Origin: an uncultured Oscillospiraceae bacterium | Lineage (GTDB): Bacteria; Bacillota; Clostridia; Oscillospirales; Oscillospiraceae | Direction: 5' to 3' | Length of the DNA: 8,719 bases | Assembly (NCBI GenBank): GCA_934590355.1 | Contig: CAKTOX010000043.1 | Span: 1-8,719 of the forward strand | Shown: one piece after another, positions 1-5,524 of the stretch | Layout: each line of letters starts with the position of its first letter | Numbering within the stretch: the first letter of the stretch is position 1 | Position numbers and translations under genes: made by a program | The notes under the pieces: model-generated | Seen by the model: only the letters and a program-made list of their open reading frames with translations | The model's database searches: none | Told to the model about the DNA's origin: nothing

Positions 1-52
1 GTCAAGTATTTTTACTGCACAAAATATGGATAGCTGTTTTGTGGAACTTGAC
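1..52. repeat. Two inverted repeats upstream of the MarR gene
   Basis: GTCAAGT (1-7) is the exact reverse complement of ACTTGAC (46-52). Inside it, CACAAAA (18-24) is the exact reverse complement of TTTTGTG (37-43). The two pairs do not share a centre (26.5 and 30.5), so they are not one symmetric palindrome. The outer right arm overlaps the -35 box of the downstream promoter, which fits an operator or a second, leftward promoter whose -35 would be at the window edge. The left arm may continue beyond the window. A mobile-element end is another possibility, but nothing here proves it. Confidence 0.4.
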
Positions 53-75
53 AAGCAACGAAAAAATGGCATAAT
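48..75 (+). promoter_or_regulatory. Sigma-A-type promoter of the MarR-MFS unit
   Basis: A perfect -35 box TTGACA (48-53) is followed after 16 nt by CATAAT (70-75), five of six matches to TATAAT. The start of transcription would fall near 82, giving a leader of about 40 nt before the regulator. The -35 box overlaps the right arm of an inverted repeat, as expected for autoregulation by the MarR protein (inference). Confidence 0.7.
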
Positions 76-125
76 AAGCATAGAATCGTACACAGTTTAT
101 TTAGGCTGAGAAAAGGAATATGCTA

Positions 126-632
126 ATGGAAACCGGATGGATGGGCCGTTATCGGCCGCTGGTGGCAGAGCTCGTTCGCCACTCGAATATTATACAAAGA
201 TTGTCTGCAACACGTTTTCCCGTGGCAAATGATATCTGCCTGAACTCTCAGGAGTGGCAGGTGTTTGAATATATTTTGGAGCACTCGGATGACGATGCTT
301 ATATGAATATGAATATGATATCCGAGCGGTTGGGCATTGCTCAAAGCACCTTCTCAAAAATCGTTAAGGCGCTGTGTGCGTATGGGCTGGTGAACAAGTA
401 TCAGACCACACGCAACCGAAAGAACATTCTGCTGAGGCCCTCGGAGAAGGGGCTGGAAGTATACCGAAATTACTCTGCCAGCTTGAATTGGAACACTTTT
501 GAGGCATTTTTCGACGAGCTGGAGTCTTTCAGCGACGAACAGATATCTGCCTTGGCCACCGCGCTCCGGCAGTTAAATAGCCGGCTCAGCAGGTCAAGAG
601 AGCCGGAGGAAGAACTGGAGCTGAAGCTCTGA
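126..632 (+). CDS. MarR-family winged-helix transcriptional regulator
   Basis: Cytoplasmic DNA-binding regulator, probably a ligand-responsive repressor of itself and of the MFS transporter downstream. The central part has the MarR layout: a helix from about residue 44 (QEWQVFEYILEH), a helix-turn-helix of the form ISERLGIAQSTFSKIVKAL, the link AYGLVNKY, and a wing with TTRNRKNILLRPSEKG. A long C-terminal helix rich in acidic residues and leucine would form the dimer interface. The length (168 residues from this start) is normal for MarR proteins. I chose ATG 126 over ATG 120 because the only ribosome binding site, AAAAGGA ending at 117, is 8 nt before 126 but only 2 nt before 120. Base composition is clearly lower in GC than the genes after 2000, as in the adjoining transporter. 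The inducer cannot be told from sequence. Confidence 0.85.
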   Translation: METGWMGRYRPLVAELVRHSNIIQRLSATRFPVANDICLNSQEWQVFEYILEHSDDDAYMNMNMISERLGIAQSTFSKIVKALCAYGLVNKYQTTRNRKNILLRPSEKGLEVYRNYSASLNWNTFEAFFDELESFSDEQISALATALRQLNSRLSRSREPEEELELKL

Positions 633-718
633 CCGAGTCAGACAAAACAGAAACGGAGCTTATGTCCGGATGTGAATCGGGACAAGATCCGTTCCTGCAT
701 TTTAAAGGGAGATGTACC

Positions 719-1876
719 GTGAACAGAAGAAAATACGCTCTGCTGCAAGCACTCTACTGGTGCAGTGCAGCTGCTCTCTTCTGCTTTGCCGTCAGTTTTC
801 TGCAGGCGCAGGGCTTTTCCAATGCGCAGATTGGACTGGTCGTGGCGCTCGGAAATCTGCTGGGCTTTTCAGGCTCCATCCTGCTCGGCGCAGAAATAGA
901 CCGCGGGCGGTTGCGTCTGTTCTCAGCAGCACCGGCAGCTCTCGGCTTACTGATTGCCGCAGCCTGTACCCTTGTGCTTCACGCCGGCAGAGATTTGTTT
1001 ACAGGGTTCTTCCTGATCCTTTGCTTTGCATGCTGTCTGTCGTTAAACCCGTTATATATTAAGATTGCCGGGCTGATACAAAAGACTGATCCCGACTTTA
1101 GCTTCAGTCTTTCCAGAGGCGTCGGTTCTTTGGCTTTCGCACTGACGTCATGGGGGATGGGCGCGCTGGTGCAGATGCTCTCAACATCAATTATCCCCAT
1201 TGCCATTGCCTGCACTGCGGGAATACAGCTGCCAGTTCTCATGTCCCTGCATCGCTCCTGCATCCGTGTCGACTTGGGCGAAAAAAGGAAGGAGAGCAGT
1301 GCTTCCCTGCTCTCCTTCATGCGCGCCATGCCGTGCTTTTGTCTTTTGCTGTTAGCTATTGCGGTCATTTTTGCGGCAAATAATACGGTAAACAATTTCT
1401 TAATCAACGTGGTGCAAAATCTGCGAGGTAATTACACAGATCTCGGACGGCTCAGCTTCTTCTCGGCCGTCATCGAGTGTCCCGCCATGCTGGCTTACAG
1501 TCGGGCAAGCGCAAAAATGCGCAAGCGCTGTTTAAGGCTGAGCCTGCTGTTCTTTCCGATCAAGCTATTAGCTATCAGCTTGGCAGGCAGTGTACCCGCA
1601 CTATTTGCGGCATACCTTTTCCACGGTCTTTCGTTTGGCCTGTATACCCCTGCGATAGTGGACTATATCGAACATGCCGTGCCGGCTGCGGATTCGACTA
1701 AAGGGCAAACCATGACTGCCGCGGCGGCTTCTCTGGGCACCATAGCGGCAACCCTTGCCAGCGGCATAATGCTGGATCGGCTTTCCGTGCAGAACGTGTT
1801 GCTCATTTTGACTTTGACCGCCGCTTTCGGAGCCATCTTGGGGCTGTTAGCCACCCGAAGCCGAGAGCAAAACTAG
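719..1876 (+). CDS. Major facilitator superfamily transporter (12 TM)
   Basis: Inner-membrane secondary transporter, probably an efflux pump given the preceding MarR regulator. Substrate unknown. From this start the protein has 385 residues and about twelve hydrophobic helices. The first begins at KYALLQALYW. The helix 2 segment AQIGLVVALGNLLGFSGSIL is followed by the loop motif DRGR, and the helix 5 segment is SRGVGSLAFALTSWGMG; both resemble MFS_1-like transporters. I chose GTG 719 rather than the in-frame ATG 662. AAAGGGAG (704-711) lies 7 nt before the GTG, and the 19 residues between the two starts are polar and unlike an MFS N-terminus; ATG 662 has GGAG only 3 nt away. The gap after the regulator is 86 nt with no terminator, so the two are probably co-transcribed. 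The stop codon directly abuts a remnant of another gene. Confidence 0.85.
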   Translation: MNRRKYALLQALYWCSAAALFCFAVSFLQAQGFSNAQIGLVVALGNLLGFSGSILLGAEIDRGRLRLFSAAPAALGLLIAAACTLVLHAGRDLFTGFFLILCFACCLSLNPLYIKIAGLIQKTDPDFSFSLSRGVGSLAFALTSWGMGALVQMLSTSIIPIAIACTAGIQLPVLMSLHRSCIRVDLGEKRKESSASLLSFMRAMPCFCLLLLAIAVIFAANNTVNNFLINVVQNLRGNYTDLGRLSFFSAVIECPAMLAYSRASAKMRKRCLRLSLLFFPIKLLAISLAGSVPALFAAYLFHGLSFGLYTPAIVDYIEHAVPAADSTKGQTMTAAAASLGTIAATLASGIMLDRLSVQNVLLILTLTAAFGAILGLLATRSREQN

Positions 1877-1877
1877 C

Positions 1878-2000
1878 GGCGGTCACAGCTGCGACCTTGC
1901 CTTCGTGTCGGGAGATGTCGAGCATCCGGATATACGCAAATGGCTCATCCGCGAGGCGCAGCGCGGCAAGCCCTATATCGACGGCGTCGCGGCGAAATAA
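1878..2000 (+). pseudogene. 3' remnant of an unidentified protein gene
   Basis: The frame ending at TAA 1998-2000 reads as convincing protein: CDLAFVSGDVEHPDIRKWLI followed by REAQRGKPYIDGVAAK and a stop, then a terminator. It has no start codon and no ribosome binding site, and it begins right at the stop of the MFS gene, whose frame is different. The GC content of a 60-nt stretch inside it (1921-1980) is 36/60, like the chromosome after it and unlike the MFS cassette before it. It is best explained as the C-terminal end of a native gene whose front was removed when the MarR-MFS segment arrived. I do not recognise the family. Alternatively it is chance open sequence, but the codon pattern argues against that. 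Confidence 0.55.
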
Positions 2001-2007
2001 ATAATCG

Positions 2008-2043
2008 AAAAAAACGGAGTGCGGATATGCACTCCGGTTTTTT
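2008..2043. terminator. Bidirectional rho-independent terminator
   Basis: A perfect 8-bp stem, CGGAGTGC (2015-2022) with GCACTCCG (2029-2036) and a 6-nt loop, is followed by six T on the + strand (2038-2043) and preceded by seven A (2008-2014), which are T on the - strand. It can end both the + strand remnant/MFS transcript and the - strand copper operon, which stops at 2050. Confidence 0.85.
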
Positions 2044-2049
2044 ATTATA

Positions 2050-2994
2050 TCACCTCAGGAGCAGGAGCCCGCCGAGGAGCATTTTCAGTCCCATCGCCGT
2101 TACGAGCACAGCGCCGAGCTTGCGCAGGTACTTCGTCCACGCCCGCGGCATCAGTGCTCCGAGCATCGCAAAGGCGAGCATCAGCGGCACCGTTCCGAGC
2201 GCAAACGCCAGCATCACCGCAGCGCCCGAGCCGGCGCTCCCGCTCGACATGGCGCACAGCCACGCAGCATACATCGCGCCGCAGGGCATGAGCCCCGTCA
2301 GAAGCCCGACGATGAGCGGCGCTTGTCTGCGCAGCTTTTCGGGCAGGCGGCAGGCCGTCGCGGTCTCGCCGGGGAGAGACGGCAGAGACGGCAGCAGCCC
2401 CCACATATTCAGTCCGAGCAGCGCCACGGCAAGACCGAGCATGGTAAACAGCATCGACTTCATGCTGAGCGTATAGGTCAAAACGGTTCCGAGCGCACCG
2501 AAAGCAGCGCCCAGCGCCGTGTAAGAGAGCGTGCGCCCGGCGTTATATGCCATGTCCGCTCCCAGTCTTGCCCTTGCGTCGGCACGGTCGCAGGCCGAGA
2601 GCAATATCCCGCCGCACATGCCGAGACAGTGCGGGCTCGTGCTCAGACCAACGAGAAGCATCGCCGCAAAAGAAGCGCCGCTTATCTCCGGCGGCGCCCC
2701 GCCCCAAAGCCGCAGCAGCCACACGAGCAGCAGCGTCAGCGCCGCACAGCCGAGGTCAAGCAGCCTCTCGCCGAGACTGCGCTCGCCCGTGTCGTAGCCG
2801 AGCGCCTTGATGCGCCTGTCAAGCTCCTGCGGCGTGACGATGTCGGGATCGTAGCTGACGCTCGCCAAGGCCTTGCGATAGCTGACCTTTGCCTTTATGA
2901 CGCCGTTTGTGCGCAAAAGCTCGCCCGATACCTCGTCCGTGCAGGTTCGGCATATCATGCCGCGTATTTTGATATCAAGGTTTTCCGTTTTCAT
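2050..2994 (-). CDS. HMA domain fused to TauE/SafE (DsbD_2-like) membrane protein
   Basis: Predicted copper-handling membrane protein of 314 residues. Residues 1-73 form a heavy-metal-associated (HMA) domain with the metal site M13-I-C15-R-T-C18 and a following pattern typical of the ferredoxin-like fold. After a short linker come about six membrane helices of the TauE/SafE (DsbD_2/UreH-like) group, with the conserved motif HCLGMC (132-137) in SPHCLGMCGGI and GLMPCG (244-249). Proteins of this group often sit beside copper ATPases and cytochrome oxidase assembly genes and are thought to take part in copper delivery. The start is backed by GGAGG (3001-3005) 6 nt upstream. It overlaps the end of the ATPase gene by 20 bp, implying translational coupling. 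The HMA domain looks transferred from the ATPase, which lacks one. Substrate is inferred from motifs and neighbours. Confidence 0.82.
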   Translation of the reverse strand: MKTENLDIKIRGMICRTCTDEVSGELLRTNGVIKAKVSYRKALASVSYDPDIVTPQELDRRIKALGYDTGERSLGERLLDLGCAALTLLLVWLLRLWGGAPPEISGASFAAMLLVGLSTSPHCLGMCGGILLSACDRADARARLGADMAYNAGRTLSYTALGAAFGALGTVLTYTLSMKSMLFTMLGLAVALLGLNMWGLLPSLPSLPGETATACRLPEKLRRQAPLIVGLLTGLMPCGAMYAAWLCAMSSGSAGSGAAVMLAFALGTVPLMLAFAMLGALMPRAWTKYLRKLGAVLVTAMGLKMLLGGLLLLR

Positions 2995-4618
2995 GGTCGG
3001 CCTCCGTCTTATTCAGCCGCAGCGAGTGCAGCAGGATCCCGTTTGAGGAGAGCGTCATGGCAGCGGCGGCGATGGAGGGATTAACGATGCCGCAGGCGGC
3101 GACGGGGATGCATATGAGATTATACGCCAGCGCCCACGCCAAGTTCTGCCGCACCGTTTTCCGTGCGGCACAAGCCAGACGCAGGGTCTGCGGCACTCGG
3201 CCTATCCGTCCGCCCGGCAGCACCACGTCCGCGCACTCGATGGCAACGTCCGTACCCGTTCCCATCGCAACGGCAAGATCCGCCAGCGCCATTGCGGGCG
3301 CGTCGTTTATCCCGTCGCCCACCATGGCAACGCGCCGCCCCGCGGCCTTGAGTTCTTCTATCTGTCGAGCCTTTTCCTCGGGCTTTACCTCGTATAATAT
3401 CCTGTCTATACCGCATTCGCCCGCGATGCGCCGCGCAGTTTCCTCCTTGTCGCCGGAGATCATCCAAACCTCCAGACCCAGCTCCCTGCACGCACGCACC
3501 GCGCTTTTTGCGTCCTCGCGCAGAGGATCGCGCACGCCCGGCTCCACGCGCCCCTGAGTGAGGGTGCCGGTCTTGTCAAACACGACCGTATCCACTCCCC
3601 ACGCCTTTTCGATCGCCGAGGCACCCTTGAACAAAATGCCCAGCTCCGCGCCGCGTCCGGACGCGGTCATGAGCGCCGCCGGAGTCGCAAGCCCGAGCGC
3701 GCAGGGGCAGGCTATCACGAGCACGCCGCACACGGTCGAGACCGCCTTGCCCCAGTCATGGGGAGCGAGCAGGAAAAACCACAGCGCAAACACCAACGCC
3801 GCCAAGCCGATCACGGACGGAACGAACACGGAAGCTATCTTGTCCGCAAAGCGCTGCACCGGAGCCTTCTCGCTCTGTGCGCGGCGCACGAAATCGGCCA
3901 TCTGTCGAAGGGTCGAGCTTTCGCCCACGGCGGTTGCGGTATATATCGCCCTGCCCTCGCGGTTGAGCGTTCCGCCGGTCACGCGGTCTCCCGCGCACTT
4001 TGAAACGGGCTCGCTCTCGCCGGTCAGAAGTGATTCGTCCACAAGGCAGCCGCCCTCAATTATCACTCCGTCGGCGGGTACGCGCTCGCCCGGGCGCAGC
4101 ACGACGGTGTCGCCGGAAACGATCTCCCGAGCGTCTATCTCCCGCTCCGTGCCGTCGCGCATGACCATCGCCGTCTTGGGCTGCAAACGCATTAAGCTGC
4201 GCACCGCCTCGCCGCTCTGATAGATTGCGACCGATTCGAGATAGCGCCCGAACAGCAAAAGCGAAATGAGCACTCCGTCGCACAGGTAATAGAGCTTTAT
4301 ATCCTCCGACACGGTGAACACGACGACCGTGCTGTAAGCATAGATCGCCGTCGTGGACAGCGCCACGAGCAGGTCCATGCCCATCGTCAGGCTTCTCAGC
4401 CCACGCAGGGCATTGCGCACGAAATACAGTCCCGGGTAAAGCTGCAGCGCCGTTGCAAACACGAGCTGCACCATCGGCGGCAGGTTCCAAAGCAGCGGCA
4501 TGCTCAGCGCGGTCGAGGCAATGAGCAGGCGAAGCAGCCCGAAGCGCTGCTTGAGCTCCTGCGCCTCGTCTCCGAACACCTCGCAGCCGCAGCCGAGCAC
4601 AACGCTCTGCTTATCCAC
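2975..4618 (-). CDS. copA: P1B-type copper ATPase lacking its nucleotide-binding domain
   Basis: Member of the Cu+-transporting P-type ATPases, normally ATP-driven copper export across the membrane. Visible motifs in order: actuator-domain TGES (199-202), membrane CPC copper site (304-306), phosphorylation motif DKTGT with D348, GDGINDAP (434-441), and the late-helix Cu+ signatures YN (499-500) and M521..SS. The protein has only 547 residues. Between DKTGT and DPLRED (364-369) there are 11 residues, where family members carry an N-domain of roughly 110-120 residues with the SEHPLA motif; that domain is absent and the reading frame is kept. The N-terminal HMA domain is also absent; only GCGC (9-12) is left. 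Start is GTG 4618, with AGGAAG 6 nt upstream, overlapping the preceding gene by 8 bp. As seen, ordinary ATP binding should fail, so this may be a decayed pump, a partner-dependent form, or an assembly error. Confidence 0.88.
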   Translation of the reverse strand: MDKQSVVLGCGCEVFGDEAQELKQRFGLLRLLIASTALSMPLLWNLPPMVQLVFATALQLYPGLYFVRNALRGLRSLTMGMDLLVALSTTAIYAYSTVVVFTVSEDIKLYYLCDGVLISLLLFGRYLESVAIYQSGEAVRSLMRLQPKTAMVMRDGTEREIDAREIVSGDTVVLRPGERVPADGVIIEGGCLVDESLLTGESEPVSKCAGDRVTGGTLNREGRAIYTATAVGESSTLRQMADFVRRAQSEKAPVQRFADKIASVFVPSVIGLAALVFALWFFLLAPHDWGKAVSTVCGVLVIACPCALGLATPAALMTASGRGAELGILFKGASAIEKAWGVDTVVFDKTGTLTQGRVEPGVRDPLREDAKSAVRACRELGLEVWMISGDKEETARRIAGECGIDRILYEVKPEEKARQIEELKAAGRRVAMVGDGINDAPAMALADLAVAMGTGTDVAIECADVVLPGGRIGRVPQTLRLACAARKTVRQNLAWALAYNLICIPVAACGIVNPSIAAAAMTLSSNGILLHSLRLNKTEADHENGKP

Positions 4619-5117
4619 GCTTGGCTTCCTTTTTAAGGCGTGCCCAGTGCTTAAAGCCGATGACCGCGCAGGGAATGCAGCACGGCAGCATATGAAGCAG
4701 CAGCACCCAGCTTATCCAGTCAACGCCCTGATAGAAATTGCCCTGATAGGTAACGCCCTTCATCAGCTCGAAATACGAGAAGTTCCAAACGCCCCACAGC
4801 CCCGTTGCCGAGCCGAAGAGGTGAAGCGTGAGAAACGAGCCGGGGGTGAAAATGCCGCCGATCGCTCCCACGAGCGTTGCGGACATACGGCGCGACTTTG
4901 CGAGGAAAATGGTGACCACGGGGAAGATATACACGGTCAGGTTCAGCACCCAAATCGCGATGGGAATGTGATAGCCCCAGTTGAGGGCTTGGCGAATGTG
5001 ATCTCCGTCGTGCGCCAGCACGGCAACGACCATGACTATGCCGCACACGAACATGGTGTGCGCGGTCTTTTCGTCCAGCTTTTTGTCGAGCATTGCGGCA
5101 GTCTGTTTGTCGGACAT
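4611..5117 (-). CDS. Unrecognised four-helix membrane protein of the copper operon
   Basis: I do not recognise this family. The 168-residue protein has a charged N-terminal stretch of about 20 residues and about four membrane helices (roughly 22-36, 51-72, 81-103 and 134-154). Potential metal ligands stand at membrane edges: HDGDH (36-40), H50, H100, H142 and a cysteine cluster CCIPC (146-150). The stretch MKGVTYQGNFYQGVDWISW lies between helices 3 and 4, and the C-terminus is lysine-rich. It is the first gene of the operon, with AAAGGAGG placed 7 nt before ATG 5117. Its stop overlaps the GTG start of the copper ATPase (GTGGATAA), so the two are translationally coupled. The context suggests a role in copper transport or sensing at the membrane. 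This is inference from position and Cys/His placement only. Confidence 0.8.
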   Translation of the reverse strand: MSDKQTAAMLDKKLDEKTAHTMFVCGIVMVVAVLAHDGDHIRQALNWGYHIPIAIWVLNLTVYIFPVVTIFLAKSRRMSATLVGAIGGIFTPGSFLTLHLFGSATGLWGVWNFSYFELMKGVTYQGNFYQGVDWISWVLLLHMLPCCIPCAVIGFKHWARLKKEAKRG

Positions 5118-5134
5118 GATATTGCCTCCTTTTG

Positions 5135-5174
5135 ATATTTACCTCTTGGTCATTGTTGACCACTTGGTAAATAT
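5135..5174. promoter_or_regulatory. 40-bp dyad operator of the copper operon
   Basis: A two-layer palindrome centred at 5154.5: outer arms ATATTTACC (5135-5143) and GGTAAATAT (5166-5174), inner arms TGGTCA (5147-5152) and TGACCA (5157-5162), all perfect. Each half resembles a TetR-family site of the form TGACCAnnnGGTAAA, so two repressor dimers could bind side by side. It lies immediately downstream of the -10 box, covering the transcription start, as expected for repression. It does not look like a CsoR or CopY site (inference from pattern). Confidence 0.75.
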
Positions 5175-5203
5175 AAAATATCACCGCTGTTTTGCAATGT
5201 CAA
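5175..5203 (-). promoter_or_regulatory. Promoter of the three-gene copper operon
   Basis: Read on the - strand: TTGACA (5198-5203), a 17-nt spacer, then TATTTT (5175-5180), four of six matches to the -10 consensus. Transcription would begin near 5168, inside the adjacent palindrome, and the leader to ATG 5117 is about 50 nt. Confidence 0.7.
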
Positions 5204-5391
5204 TAAGGTAATGAGATTTTTTAACGGCAGCCCGCGCGATACGAAAACCGCGGGCACCGAAGCGGCATCTTATAAGCTCACAACGGCGTACCCGCGGTCA
5301 GCTGTTGATTTTTCACCCCGTCACTTAGAAGCGCAGCATGGGTCGGCGCGATATAAGCTGCACTAAAAAGCGCAAAAGAGTCCAATATCAC
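5204..5391. other. Intergenic stretch, possible small-RNA region
   Basis: No convincing protein gene lies between the copper promoter and the prfB promoter. Visible structure: GCCCGCG (5230-5236) can pair with CGCGGGC (5249-5255), and CCGCGGG (5248-5254) can instead pair with CCCGCGG (5291-5297), so two mutually exclusive hairpins are possible. TATAAGCTCAC near 5271 is echoed by TATAAGCTGCAC near 5352. A strong + strand terminator follows at once, which hints that a short untranslated RNA may end there. I see no good + strand promoter; TTGACC at 5156-5161 inside the operator has only a weak -10 partner. Confidence 0.3.
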
Positions 5392-5430
5392 ACTGCTCTT
5401 TCCGAAACAGTGCGGGGAGAGCAGTTTTTT
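5392..5430 (+). terminator. Strong rho-independent terminator upstream of prfB
   Basis: ACTGCTCT (5392-5399) pairs perfectly with AGAGCAGT (5418-5425). The stem continues inward through two U-G pairs (5400/5417, 5401/5416) and CCG/CGC pairs (5402-5404 with 5413-5415) to an 8-nt loop. Six T (5425-5430) follow. The T-run exists only on the + strand, yet no gene precedes it on that strand, so it must end an unseen RNA or an upstream read-through transcript. Confidence 0.75.
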
Positions 5431-5464
5431 GCGCCTGTTTGCGCCGATTTGCCCCACGCAGAGG

Positions 5465-5493
5465 TTTACAAACGCGCACGGGTCATGTATAAT
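5465..5493 (+). promoter_or_regulatory. prfB promoter
   Basis: TTTACA (5465-5470, five of six matches), a 17-nt spacer and a perfect TATAAT (5488-5493). Transcription would start near 5500, leaving a leader of about 25 nt that holds the AAGGA ribosome binding site. Confidence 0.85.
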
Positions 5494-5524
5494 ATTACAG
5501 CTATTTTTGTTAAGGACTGATATT

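Noticed and set aside
126..632. The MarR protein as the regulator of the copper operon
   Set aside because: It is 4.5 kb away, in a segment of different composition, paired with its own transporter; the half-sites at its promoter do not match the copper operator.
2323..3084. A 253-codon open frame on the + strand across the HMA-TauE/SafE gene
   Set aside because: The product is an Arg/Gln/Ala-rich shadow with no family features; the - strand gene has clear motifs and a ribosome binding site.
5230..5255. GC-rich hairpin as a terminator for the region upstream of the copper operon
   Set aside because: The T-run lies before the stem on the + strand and becomes A on the other strand, so neither orientation forms an intrinsic terminator.
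5429..5524. A longer prfB reading frame starting at 5429
   Set aside because: The added codons span the promoter boxes (5465-5493) and have no ribosome binding site, whereas ATG 5525 has one at ideal spacing.
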